64,000 nt of DNA from DASSUW01 sp963789005 (GTDB taxonomy: Bacteria > Actinomycetota > Thermoleophilia > Solirubrobacterales > Solirubrobacteraceae): NCBI GenBank assembly GCA_963789005.1, contig CAWBIZ010000002.1:248001-312000 (forward strand), given 5' to 3'. This document shows positions 51,328-59,471 of this stretch, in pieces; position 1 is the first letter of the stretch; each line of letters opens with the position of its first letter. The notes beneath the pieces are model-generated. The model did no database searches. It was not told the origin of the DNA and was given only the letters and a program-made list of their open reading frames with translations. The translations under genes and the position numbers were made by a program.

Positions 51328-52257
51328 TCAGCAGAGCGAGCCGATCCGCTCGACCAGCAGCTCGAGGAACCCGTCGGCGTCGACCTCGAGGCCGACGTGG
51401 GCGTTCGGCGCGCGCTCGGTGCGCGACCAGACGTCGACGACTGTACGCCCGCGGCACAGCTCCGACGCGCAGTCGACCTCCACGTTCACGCGCCGCGTCT
51501 GCACGAGGTCGCCCCGAACCACGTGGGCGACCGCCATCGCGTCGTGCACCGGCGTGCCGCCGAGCTCGTAGATCCGGCGGTGGAAGCGCGAGTAGAACTC
51601 CCACAGCTCCGCGACCAGCGTGCCCACGCGGCCGGCCGCCCGCAGGCGCTCCGCATGCTCGCCGGTCATCAGCGCGCGGTGCGTGACGTCGAGCCCGATC
51701 ATCGTCACGTCGAGTCCGCTCGCGAACACGCGCGCGGCAGCCTCGGGATCGACCCAGATGTTGAACTCGGCGGCCGGCGTGACGTTGCCCTCGGCGATCG
51801 CGCCGCCCATCAGCACGATCCGCTCTACACGCTCGGCCACATCCGGATACGTCGCGAGGAGGAGCGCGACGTTCGTCAGCGGGCCAGTCGGGATCAGCGT
51901 TACCGGCGAAGCGCTTTCACGCAGCCGCGCGGCGAGGAACTCGACGGCGTGCTCGCCCACGGGCGCGCCCGACGGCGGCGGGAGGTCGGGCCCGTCGAGC
52001 CCGGTCTCGCCGTGCACGTCGGCCGCCACCGCGGGCTCGCGCAGCAGCGGGCGGTCCGCTCCCGCCGCGACGGGCATGTCGCCGCGGTCGGCGAACTCGA
52101 GCACCCGAAGCGCGTTCGCCGTGGTCTTCTCGAGCGTCTGGTTGCCGTGCACCGTGGTCACGCCGAGCAGCTCGAGCTCGGGGCTCGCGAGCGCCAGCAG
52201 CAGCGCCATCGCGTCGTCGTGCCCGGGGTCGCAGTCGATCAGGACGGGCGTCGCCAC
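51328..52257 (-). CDS. Inosine-uridine preferring nucleoside hydrolase family protein
   Basis: A 309-residue nucleoside N-ribohydrolase. The calcium-binding Asp cluster DCDPGHDDAMALLLA is at residues 8-22; TVHGNQTLEKTTANALRV, PLTNVALLL and MGGAIAEGNVTPAAEFN near residue 165 follow, then HDAMAVAHVV with the catalytic His near 240. Hydrolyses ribonucleosides to base and ribose in purine/pyrimidine salvage. GTG start. Confidence 0.92.
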   Translation of the reverse strand: MATPVLIDCDPGHDDAMALLLALASPELELLGVTTVHGNQTLEKTTANALRVLEFADRGDMPVAAGADRPLLREPAVAADVHGETGLDGPDLPPPSGAPVGEHAVEFLAARLRESASPVTLIPTGPLTNVALLLATYPDVAERVERIVLMGGAIAEGNVTPAAEFNIWVDPEAAARVFASGLDVTMIGLDVTHRALMTGEHAERLRAAGRVGTLVAELWEFYSRFHRRIYELGGTPVHDAMAVAHVVRGDLVQTRRVNVEVDCASELCRGRTVVDVWSRTERAPNAHVGLEVDADGFLELLVERIGSLC

Positions 52258-52270
52258 GCCCGCAGGCTAC

Positions 52271-53218
52271 TCAGCCGCCCCAGACCACGTGGGCGCGCAT
52301 GTTCCCCTTGCGGTCGAACAGGTACGCGCCGTCGCCGTTGTGGCGGAAGTCCTTCGAGGGGTTGTTGAACGGCGGCTTGGGCAGGCCCCAGTAGTAGGCC
52401 TCGCCGGGACGCTCCGTCCCGTTGCCGATGTAGAGCGTCACCGAGCCGCCCGCCGGCACGACCGCCGAGGCGGGGAAGTGGTAGCGCAGCAGGCTCGAGT
52501 CGCGGATCCACCAGCCCGCGAGCGAGACCGGCGCCGCGGACGGGTTGATGACCTTCACCCACTCGCTGTTGAGGTACTTGGTCTCGTCGACCTCGTAGGC
52601 GTGGTACTGGGCCTCGAGGCCCATCGTGACCTCCGCGGACGGGCCGGCGCCGCACCCGAACGGGTTCCACACGCCGAGCCCGGCGGCGGCAGCGCCGCGG
52701 GCGGCTGCGGCGTAGGACTCGTTCCAGGCCCACTCGTCCGACGCGGGGAACGCGAGCGCGCGGCCCTCGGACAGCATGATCGGCCCGACGTCGACCCACT
52801 GGCCGCCCAGCAGTACCGAGACCTGGCGGCGCAGGCGGCCGTTCTGGGCGTGGCTCGACGCGTGCTGGGCGGCGAGCCGGACCTTGCGGCTGCGGCCGAT
52901 CAGCTGCTGCAGGCGGTTGGCGGCCGCGACGCCGTGGCACTCACCGCGACGGCGGGCGGCGTAGTTGCTGTAGCGCGAGAGCTCCATCGCGTTGTAGCCG
53001 GCCATGCGCACGCGCTTCACGGCGCTGGTGCCGTCACCGGCGATGTCGACGTCGATCGTGTCGCCGTCGGCCACGAGCTTGACCGTGCCGGTCCAGAACG
53101 AGCACGTCGGGCCGCCGGGGTAGCAGGGGCCGGTCGGCCGGGCGGAGGCCGGGGTGGCGAGGGCCGCCGCGGCGAGGGCCGCGACGGCGGTCGCGAGAAG
53201 GAGTCTGAGCGCGCGCAC
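52271..53218 (-). CDS. Exported thermonuclease-like protein with lamin-tail domain, copy 1
   Basis: A 315-residue exported protein: signal peptide LLLATAVAALAAAALATPASA; an SNase-like OB domain (residues ~40-165) with LVADGDTIDVDIAGDGTS, the Arg in VRMAGYN, a Glu in AMELSR and a late Arg in NGRLRRQV at the places of nuclease catalytic residues; then a lamin-tail-like beta domain (~195-315; KYLNSEWVKVINPS, AGWWIRDSS) ending GNMRAHVVWGG. Extracellular nuclease activity is probable. A paralogue is immediately upstream. Confidence 0.83.
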   Translation of the reverse strand: MRALRLLLATAVAALAAAALATPASARPTGPCYPGGPTCSFWTGTVKLVADGDTIDVDIAGDGTSAVKRVRMAGYNAMELSRYSNYAARRRGECHGVAAANRLQQLIGRSRKVRLAAQHASSHAQNGRLRRQVSVLLGGQWVDVGPIMLSEGRALAFPASDEWAWNESYAAAARGAAAAGLGVWNPFGCGAGPSAEVTMGLEAQYHAYEVDETKYLNSEWVKVINPSAAPVSLAGWWIRDSSLLRYHFPASAVVPAGGSVTLYIGNGTERPGEAYYWGLPKPPFNNPSKDFRHNGDGAYLFDRKGNMRAHVVWGG

Positions 53219-53260
53219 ACCGACTAGATCGGCCGCTGTGCGCGCCGGCTTGAAGCGGGC

Positions 53261-54202
53261 TCAGCCGCCCCAGAGGACGTGCGCCCGCATGTTCCCCTTG
53301 CGATCGAAGAGGAAGGCGCCGTCGTGGATGTGGCGGCGGTCGTTCGACGGGTTGTTGAACGGCGGCTTGGGCAGGCCCCAGTGGTAGACGCGGCCCGGCC
53401 GGTTCTTCCCGTTGCCGATCCGCAGCTTGATCTTCCCGTGCGGGCGGATCACGGCCGACGAGGGGAAGTGGTAGCGGAGCAGGCTCGAGTCGCGGATCCA
53501 CCAGCCGCGCAGCGACACCTTGCGGCCGGAGGGGTTGAAGATCTTCACCCACTCGCTGTTGAGGTACTTGGTCTCGTCGCGCTTGTAGGCGTGGTACTGC
53601 GCCTTGATCGAGACCGGGACGCTGGCCGACGGGCCGTTGCCGCAGCCGCGCGGGTTCCAGATCCCGATCCCGGCGGCGGCCGCGCCGCGGGCGGCAGCGG
53701 CGTAGGTGCCGTTCCACGCCCACTCGTCGGACGCGGCGAAGGCGAGCGCGCGGCCCTCGGCGAGCATGATCGGGCCGACGTCGACCCACGCGCCGTTGAT
53801 CAGCGCCGAGACCTGGCGGCGCAGGCGCCCGTTCTCGCCGCGGCTCGACTCGCGCTGCGCGGCGAGCCGGACCAGGCGCGACGGCCCGATGAGCTGCTGG
53901 AGGCGGTTGGCGGCCGACACGCCGTGGCACTCGCCGCGGCGGCGGTTGGGGTAGTTGCTGTAGCGGAAGAGCTCGGTGGCGTTGTAGCCGGTCATGCGCA
54001 CGCGCCGGGCGGCGCCGGTGCCGTCACCGGCGATGTCGACGTCGATCGTGTCGCCGTCGGCGATCAGCGTGACCTTGCCGGTCACGAACGTGCACTCGGG
54101 GCCGCCGTCGTAGCACGGGGCAATGGTCTTGGCGGACGCCGGAGCGGCGAGAAGGGCGGTGAAGGCCGTCGCCAGGACGGCAGCGATGAGCGATCTGATC
54201 AC
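53261..54202 (-). CDS. Exported thermonuclease-like protein with lamin-tail domain, copy 2
   Basis: A 313-residue paralogue of the preceding protein with the same order: signal peptide (LIAAVLATAFTALLAAPASA), SNase-like domain (LIADGDTIDVDIAGDGTG, RRVRMTGYNATELFRYSN, GENGRLRRQV) and lamin-tail-like domain (KYLNSEWVKIFNPSGRKV, ending GNMRAHVLWGG). No ATG fits; GTG at 54202 gives a good signal peptide and GTG at 54208 is an alternative. The pair, 42 bases apart, arose by tandem duplication. Confidence 0.83.
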   Translation of the reverse strand: MIRSLIAAVLATAFTALLAAPASAKTIAPCYDGGPECTFVTGKVTLIADGDTIDVDIAGDGTGAARRVRMTGYNATELFRYSNYPNRRRGECHGVSAANRLQQLIGPSRLVRLAAQRESSRGENGRLRRQVSALINGAWVDVGPIMLAEGRALAFAASDEWAWNGTYAAAARGAAAAGIGIWNPRGCGNGPSASVPVSIKAQYHAYKRDETKYLNSEWVKIFNPSGRKVSLRGWWIRDSSLLRYHFPSSAVIRPHGKIKLRIGNGKNRPGRVYHWGLPKPPFNNPSNDRRHIHDGAFLFDRKGNMRAHVLWGG

Positions 54203-54303
54203 AGGCACAGAGAAGGAATCGAGCCCCGCCACCCAATCCTTGACTCCCGGTATCAGCGAACTGACACCGAGTCGGGCGCCCCCCGGGGCGACCGTCAGGA
54301 TAG

Positions 54304-54951
54304 CTAGGCCCGGAGCCCGATCGGGCAGCTCACGCCCGTGCCGCCGATCCCGCAGTAGCCGTTCGGGTTCTTCGCCAGGTACTGCTGGTGGTAGCCCTCG
54401 GCGTAGTAGAACGGCCCGGCCTCGGCGATCTCGGTGGAGATCTCGCCGTAGCCCGCGCTCCCCAACTTCTCGGCGTACATGTCGCGGGAGGCGAGGGCGG
54501 CGTCGCGCTGCGCCTCGCTCGTCCAGTACACGGCCGAGCGGTACTGCGTGCCGACGTCGTTGCCCTGGCGCATCCCCTGGGTGGGGTCGTGGCCCTCCCA
54601 GAACAGCTTCAGCATCTCCTCGTACGAGGTCACCGCGGGGTCGAAGACCACGAGCACGGCCTCCGTGTGGCCGGTGCCCGCCGAGCAGACCTCGTCGTAG
54701 GTCGGGTTGGGCGTGAAGCCGCCCGCGTAGCCGACCGCGGTCGTGTAGACGCCCTCGGCCTCCCAGAAGATGCGCTCGGCGCCCCAGAAGCAGCCCATCC
54801 CGAACACCGCGCGCTCGAACCCGTCGGGGAACGGCGGGCCGATCGGGGTCCCCAGGACGTCGTGGCGGCCGGGGATCGGCATCGGCTGGTCGCGGCCCGG
54901 CAGCGCGCGCTCGGCATCGATCATCTGGGACTTGCGCGAGGAGAAGAGCAT
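54304..54951 (-). CDS. msrA: Peptide-methionine (S)-S-oxide reductase
   Basis: A 215-residue MsrA. Catalytic Cys in FGMGCFWGAERIFWEAEG near residue 55, the family signatures GYAGGFTPNPTYDEVCSAGTGH and WEGHDPTQGMRQGNDVGTQYRS, and resolving cysteines near the C-terminus (YCGIGGTGVSC). Repairs oxidised methionine with thioredoxin. The ATG is preceded by GAGAGGGA; a GTG 12 bases upstream is possible. Confidence 0.94.
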   Translation of the reverse strand: MLFSSRKSQMIDAERALPGRDQPMPIPGRHDVLGTPIGPPFPDGFERAVFGMGCFWGAERIFWEAEGVYTTAVGYAGGFTPNPTYDEVCSAGTGHTEAVLVVFDPAVTSYEEMLKLFWEGHDPTQGMRQGNDVGTQYRSAVYWTSEAQRDAALASRDMYAEKLGSAGYGEISTEIAEAGPFYYAEGYHQQYLAKNPNGYCGIGGTGVSCPIGLRA

Positions 54952-54980
54952 GGTCCCTCTCACTGTACGGTGAAGCCCGC

Positions 54981-55865
54981 ATGCGTTACACCCGCGAGGT
55001 CTCCGACGCGCTCGAGGCGGGCCGCCCGGTAGTCGCTCTCGAGAGCACGCTGATCGCCCACGGGCTCCCGCGGCCGGAGAACCTCCAGATCGCTCGCGGG
55101 ATCGAGGATGCCGTGCGCGAGGAGGGCGCGGTGCCGGCCACGATCGCGATCGTCGACGGGATGGTGCGGATCGGCCTCGACGACGCGGCCATGGAGGTGA
55201 TCGCCGCCGGCGAGGACGTGGCCAAGTGCAGCGCGCGCGACCTGCCCGTGGTCATGGCGCGCCGCGCCACCGGCGCGACGACCGTCGCCGCCACCGCGAC
55301 GCTCGCCGTGCGCGCCGGGATCGTCGTGTTCGCCACCGGCGGGCTCGGCGGCGTGCACCGCGACGCGCGCGACACGTGGGACGAGTCGGCCGACCTGACG
55401 ACCCTCGGCCAGACGCCGATCACGGTCGTCTGCGCGGGCGTCAAGTCGATCCTCGACGTGGAGGCGACGCTCGAGCGGCTCGAGACCCTCAACGTCACGC
55501 TGCTGGGCTACCGCACCGACCGCTTCCCGGGCTTCTACCTGGCGGACTCCGGCTTCCCGGTGCCCTGGCGGGTCGACAGCGTCCAGGAGATCGCCGACGT
55601 CGTCCACGCGCGCGCCGAGCTGGGCCTGGGCGCGATCGTCGTCGCCAACCCGCTCGACGACCCGCTCGACGCCGAGCTGCACGAGCGGGTGCTGGCCGGC
55701 AGCCTCGAGGCCGCCGCGCGCGACGGCATCCGCGGCAAGGACGTGACGCCGTTCCTGCTCGAGCGCTTCCACGCCGAGACGGGCGGCGCGAGCCTCGCGG
55801 CGAACATCCGGCTCGTGCTCCGCAACGCCGTGCTCGCCGCCCAGATCGCCGACGCCACGGCATGA
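54981..55865 (+). CDS. psuG: Pseudouridine-5'-phosphate glycosidase
   Basis: A 294-residue PsuG: VALESTLIAHGLPRPENLQI at the start, RDLPVVMARRATGATTVAAT, VFATGGLGGVHRDA and GYRTDRFPGFYLADSGF are family signatures. Splits pseudouridine 5'-phosphate into uracil and ribose 5-phosphate. The ATG follows a TACGGT hexamer by about ten bases, consistent with a very short leader. Overlaps the kinase gene (ATGA), so the two act in sequence. Confidence 0.93.
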   Translation: MRYTREVSDALEAGRPVVALESTLIAHGLPRPENLQIARGIEDAVREEGAVPATIAIVDGMVRIGLDDAAMEVIAAGEDVAKCSARDLPVVMARRATGATTVAATATLAVRAGIVVFATGGLGGVHRDARDTWDESADLTTLGQTPITVVCAGVKSILDVEATLERLETLNVTLLGYRTDRFPGFYLADSGFPVPWRVDSVQEIADVVHARAELGLGAIVVANPLDDPLDAELHERVLAGSLEAAARDGIRGKDVTPFLLERFHAETGGASLAANIRLVLRNAVLAAQIADATA

Positions 55866-56683
55866 GCCTGGTCGTGCTCGGCGACGTCAACGTCGACGTC
55901 GTCGTGCGCGTGAGCGGGCCGCTGGCCCGGGGGAGCGACACGCCCGCGCAGATCGGCTTCGGCGGCGGCGGCTCGGGCGCCAACGTGGCGGCGTGGGCCG
56001 CCTCGCTCGGCACGCCGGTGGCGCTCGCATGCTGCGTCGGACAGGACGAGCGCGGTCGCGTGGCGGTCGACGAGCTGCGGGCGGGGGGCGTGACCGTGCA
56101 CGCGGAGCGGATCCGCTCGCACGGCACCGGGACGTGCGTCGTGCTCGTGGACGAGAGCGGCGAGCGCACGATGCTGCCCGACCCCGGCGCCAACGACACG
56201 CCCGCGGTGGTGCCGGAGGCGGCGCTGCAGCGTGGCGGCCACCTGCACGTGATCGGCTACGCGCTGGTCCGGGCCGGTGCCCGGCCGGGCGCGCTGGCGG
56301 CGATCGAGCGCGCCCGCGCGGCGGGCATGACCGTCTCCGTCGACCCGTCCTCGTGGGCGCTGGTGCAGCCGGGCGCCTTCCCCGACGTCGACCTGTTGAT
56401 GCCGAACGAGGACGAGGCACGGGTGCTCGGGCCGGTGGCGGGCCCCGAGGTCGTGACCAAGCTCGGTGCCCGCGGCGCGCGCTGGACCGACGGGGAGACA
56501 ACGGTCGAGGTGCCGGCCGAGCCGGTGGAGGTGGTCGACACCACAGGCGCGGGCGACGCGTTCGCCGCCGGGCTGCTCTCGGCGCGGCTCGAGGGTGCGG
56601 GGCCGCGCGAGGCGCTCGAGGCGGGCTGTCGCGTGGCTGCCCGCGCGGTGGCGCGGGTTGGCGCGCGGCCAGGCTACGATTGA
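55862..56683 (+). CDS. PfkB family kinase, probable pseudouridine kinase
   Basis: A 273-residue ribokinase-fold kinase. N-terminal VVLGDVNVDVVVRV, substrate-binding FGGGGSGANVAAWAASLG, and the catalytic anion-hole motif DTTGAGDAFAAGLLSARLEG near residue 225. Its position directly after psuG makes pseudouridine the likely substrate (PsuK role). Its stop codon lies in a palindrome that also sits in front of the thiolase gene. Confidence 0.88.
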   Translation: MSLVVLGDVNVDVVVRVSGPLARGSDTPAQIGFGGGGSGANVAAWAASLGTPVALACCVGQDERGRVAVDELRAGGVTVHAERIRSHGTGTCVVLVDESGERTMLPDPGANDTPAVVPEAALQRGGHLHVIGYALVRAGARPGALAAIERARAAGMTVSVDPSSWALVQPGAFPDVDLLMPNEDEARVLGPVAGPEVVTKLGARGARWTDGETTVEVPAEPVEVVDTTGAGDAFAAGLLSARLEGAGPREALEAGCRVAARAVARVGARPGYD

Positions 56684-56695
56684 CTGGTCAGTCAA
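56680..56695. promoter_or_regulatory. TetR-type palindrome upstream of thiolase gene
   Basis: TTGACTGGTCAGTCAA has seven-base perfect arms around a GT centre, typical of TetR-family operators for fatty-acid and acyl-CoA genes. It begins on the last base before the kinase TGA and includes it, 17 bases upstream of the thiolase ATG. Its TTGACT could also serve as a promoter element. The only TetR-like gene nearby is a fragment at 58137. Confidence 0.62.
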
Positions 56696-56711
56696 CCCAT
56701 GGAGCCATCAG

Positions 56712-57851
56712 ATGCCTGAAGCCGTGATCGTCGACGCCGTCCGCACGCCGATCGGGCGCGCGGCGAAGGGGTCGCTCAAGGACGTGCGCACGGACGATCT
56801 CGCCGCGGTGCCGCTGCGGGCGCTCGTGGAGCGCAACCCGGGCGTCGACTTCGCCGAGACCGACGACCTGATGATGGGCTGCGGCTTCCAGCTCGGCGAG
56901 GCGGGCTACAACGTCGGCCGCAACGCGGCGCTGCTGGCGGGACTCGACCACCACGTCCCGGCGACCACCGTCCATCGCTTCTGCGCCTCCTCGCTGCAGA
57001 GCCTGCGGATGGCGTTCCACGCGATCAAGGCGGGGGAGGGCGACCAGTACATCGCCGCCGGCGTCGAGTCCGTCTCGCGCTTCCCGGCGGTGGCGCCGTT
57101 CGACCCGCACTCCCAGCTCGACGGCTCGGACGGCGCGCCGTACAACGTCTACATCCCGATGGGCCTGACCGCGGAGAACGTCGCGAAGCGCTGCAACGTC
57201 AGCCGCGAGGCGCAGGACGAGTGGGCGATGGCGTCGCAGAACCGGGCGGTCGCGGCGCGTGACTCCGGCCACTTCGACGCCGAGATCGTGCCGGTCGGCG
57301 AGGTCACCCGCGACGACGGCCCGCGGCCGGGCACGACGATGGAGAAGCTGGCCGAGCTCAAGCCGGCCTTCGACCCCGAGAACGGAACCGTGACCGCCGG
57401 CAACTCGTGCCCGCTGAACGACGGCGCGGCCGCCGTGCTCGTGATGTCCGACGAGCGCGCGAGCGAGCTGGGCCTGAAGCCGCGGGCGCGAATCGTCGCC
57501 TCCTCGGTCGCCGCGCTCCGCCCCGAGATCATGGGCCTGGGCCCGATCCCGGCGGTCAAGGCCGTGCTGAAGCAGGCCGGCATGACGATCGACGACTTCG
57601 ACGTCGTCGAGATCAACGAGGCGTTCGCCGCGCAGGTGGTGCCGTGCCGCGAGGAGCTGGGGATCGACGGCGACAAGCTCAACCCGTTCGGCGGCGCGAT
57701 CGCGCTCGGCCACCCCTTCGGGATGACCGGCGCGCGCATCATGACCACGCTGCTCAACGGGCTCGACGCCCTCGACGGCACGTACGGGCTCGAGACGATG
57801 TGCGTGGCCGGCGGGATGGGCCAGGCGATGATCGTCGAGCGACTCCGTTAG
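56712..57851 (+). CDS. Acetyl-CoA acetyltransferase (thiolase)
   Basis: A 379-residue thiolase: nucleophile Cys in TTVHRFCASSLQSLRMAF near residue 92, the catalytic His in GGAIALGHPFGMTGARIM near 332, and the second Cys in MCVAGGMGQAMI near 365. N-terminus AVIVDAVRTPIGRAAKG is canonical. Could work in beta-oxidation or in acetoacetyl-CoA formation; no pathway genes are next to it. Confidence 0.93.
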   Translation: MPEAVIVDAVRTPIGRAAKGSLKDVRTDDLAAVPLRALVERNPGVDFAETDDLMMGCGFQLGEAGYNVGRNAALLAGLDHHVPATTVHRFCASSLQSLRMAFHAIKAGEGDQYIAAGVESVSRFPAVAPFDPHSQLDGSDGAPYNVYIPMGLTAENVAKRCNVSREAQDEWAMASQNRAVAARDSGHFDAEIVPVGEVTRDDGPRPGTTMEKLAELKPAFDPENGTVTAGNSCPLNDGAAAVLVMSDERASELGLKPRARIVASSVAALRPEIMGLGPIPAVKAVLKQAGMTIDDFDVVEINEAFAAQVVPCREELGIDGDKLNPFGGAIALGHPFGMTGARIMTTLLNGLDALDGTYGLETMCVAGGMGQAMIVERLR

Positions 57852-58136
57852 CCGAACTGCACGCCGAACCGCTCGCACAGCCCGGGGATCGACTCGAAGT
57901 CGAACTCGAGGCCGTAGCGCTCGCCGAGGGCGGCCAGCCACTCGGGCTCCGGCGGTCCGTCGGCGCCGCGGTCGACGAGCTCGTCGAAGAAGTTCTCGAA
58001 CCCGCCGGGGGCGATGATCTCGAGGATCCGGCAGTGCTCGTCGCCCGCGTTCCAGAACGTGTGCCACTGCTCGCGCGGCTTGTGGACGAGGTCGCCGGCC
58101 TCGGCGTAGACGACGGCGTCGCCGAGCAGCGCCGAG
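57848..58136 (-). pseudogene. Truncated cupin-domain protein (5' half missing)
   Basis: About 96 codons on the minus strand give the C-terminal half of a cupin: GDAVVYAEAGDLVHKPREQW, then HTFWNAGDEHCRILEIIAPG and the end GLCERFGVQFG. The N-terminal half with the metal-binding first motif and any start codon is absent. The open frame ends at a junction with an equally truncated TetR gene of opposite orientation. The remaining part cannot fold as a full cupin barrel. Confidence 0.72.
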
Positions 58137-58553
58137 CATCCGCGGCCCGACCTCGAGCCGGCGTTCGCCCACGCCGACCCGGCGGAGCGCCTGCACGCGG
58201 CGCTGACCTCGCTCTACGGCTGGTATCGCGAGACCGCGCCGATGCAGCAGCGGGTGTCCGGCGAGCGGGCGACGGTCCCGGAGCTCGACGCGTGGCTGGC
58301 GCGGTCGCGCGACCCGATGGTCGCCGAGCTCGCCGCGCGCGTCTCCGTTGGCTTCGAGCGCCGCGATGCGCAGGCGCTCGTCGCGCTCGCGCTCGACTTC
58401 TGGACCTGGCGGCGCCTGGAGCGCGAGGGGCTCGGCGACGCCGCGGCCGCCGAGCTGATGACCGGCGTCGTCAGCGGCCGATCCCGGGGATCTTGTCCGC
58501 CAGCTCGCCGAGCGGAGCAAGCTCCGCGTGCAACCGCTCGAGCCGCTCGTTGA
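58137..58553 (+). pseudogene. Truncated TetR-family regulator (HTH missing)
   Basis: In frame from about 58137 the sequence reads HPRPDLEPAFAHADPAERLH then TSLYGWYRETAPMQQRVSGE and later LALDFWTWRRLEREGLGDAA, the ligand-binding C-terminal domain of TetR-type regulators. The N-terminal helix-turn-helix (~60 residues) is absent, and the next base upstream belongs to the cupin remnant. A loss of the DNA-binding domain makes it non-functional as a repressor. Its last ~80 bases overlap the gene on the other strand. Confidence 0.68.
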
Positions 58554-58956
58554 CCTGGACGAGCAGCGGCTCGAGCCCGTCGACGGAGAGGCGCACCGCG
58601 CGCATGTCCTCGTCGAGCGGCTCGATCCCCTCTCTCACCTGCTTGAGCTGCGAGATGGGCTTGACCTCGCTGCGCAGCGCCTCGAGCTGCCCTTCCATCG
58701 TCTGCATGCGTCCGTCGAGCGGCTCGACGGCGGCGCGGACGGCGGCGAGCTCGCGGATCGGCGCCATCTCGCGCTTTAGCCCTTCGACGCCGCGGCGGAC
58801 CGCCGCGAGGTCGGCAAGCGCCTTGCCGGAGATCGTGTCGATCCGGTCGAGCACCTGCTGCTCGAGGCCGGGGAGGCGGCGGGCGGCATCGGCGATCGCG
58901 GAGAGGTCGTCGAGCGCGCGCTTGATCAGCGTCGGGGGGAACAGGAGCGGGTTCAT
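58471..58956 (-). CDS. Coiled-coil protein of unknown function
   Basis: A 161-residue helical protein without cysteines or a signal peptide. Two clearly related blocks, IRELAAVRAAVEPLDGRM and ISQLKQVREGIEPLDEDM, plus the later LLVQVNERLERLHAELAPL, form a heptad-like coiled coil similar to phasins or apolipoprotein-like proteins. N-terminus MNPLLFPPTLIKRALDDLSA is amphipathic. Function unknown; membrane-surface or granule association is a guess. Confidence 0.7.
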   Translation of the reverse strand: MNPLLFPPTLIKRALDDLSAIADAARRLPGLEQQVLDRIDTISGKALADLAAVRRGVEGLKREMAPIRELAAVRAAVEPLDGRMQTMEGQLEALRSEVKPISQLKQVREGIEPLDEDMRAVRLSVDGLEPLLVQVNERLERLHAELAPLGELADKIPGIGR

Positions 58957-58988
58957 GGGGTAGATGCTTACCTGCCATCCTCGAATCG

Positions 58989-59471
58989 ATGCGCGTCCTC
59001 TTCGTGTGCATGGGCAACATCTGCCGCTCGCCGACGGCCGAGGGCGTGATGCGGCGGCTGGTGGCCGAGGCCGGCCTCGAGGACCGGATCGAGGTCGACA
59101 GCGCGGGGACGGGTGGCTGGCACGCGGGCGATCCGCCAGATGTCCGGGCGACGGCTGCCGCGGCGCGGCGAGGCGTCACGCTCGACGGCGCCGCACGCCA
59201 GGTCCGGCCTGACGACTTCGACGAGTTCGACATCGTGATCGCGATGGACCGCGAGAACCTGCGCGGGCTGCTCGCGATGGCGCCAGACGAGGCGGCGGCG
59301 GAGAAGATCCGGCTGCTGCGGGAGTTCGACCCGGCGTCGGCGGGCGCGCCGGACCTCGACGTCCCCGACCCGTACTACGGCGGCGAACGCGGCTTCGAGA
59401 CGGTGCTCGACATGACCGAGGCCGCATGCCGCGGCCTGCTCGACGAGTTGCGCTCCGCCGACCGGGTGTGA
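58989..59471 (+). CDS. Low-molecular-weight protein-tyrosine-phosphatase family enzyme
   Basis: A 160-residue LMW-PTP: P-loop VCMGNICRSP (Cys-x5-Arg-Ser) at residues 6-15 and the general acid Asp in DVPDPYYGGERGFE near residue 128. Besides tyrosine phosphatases, some members dephosphorylate ribulosamine 5-phosphates. The next gene is a fructosamine-kinase-type gene overlapping by GTGA, so a role in repairing glycated proteins or amines is likely here. Confidence 0.9.
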   Translation: MRVLFVCMGNICRSPTAEGVMRRLVAEAGLEDRIEVDSAGTGGWHAGDPPDVRATAAAARRGVTLDGAARQVRPDDFDEFDIVIAMDRENLRGLLAMAPDEAAAEKIRLLREFDPASAGAPDLDVPDPYYGGERGFETVLDMTEAACRGLLDELRSADRV

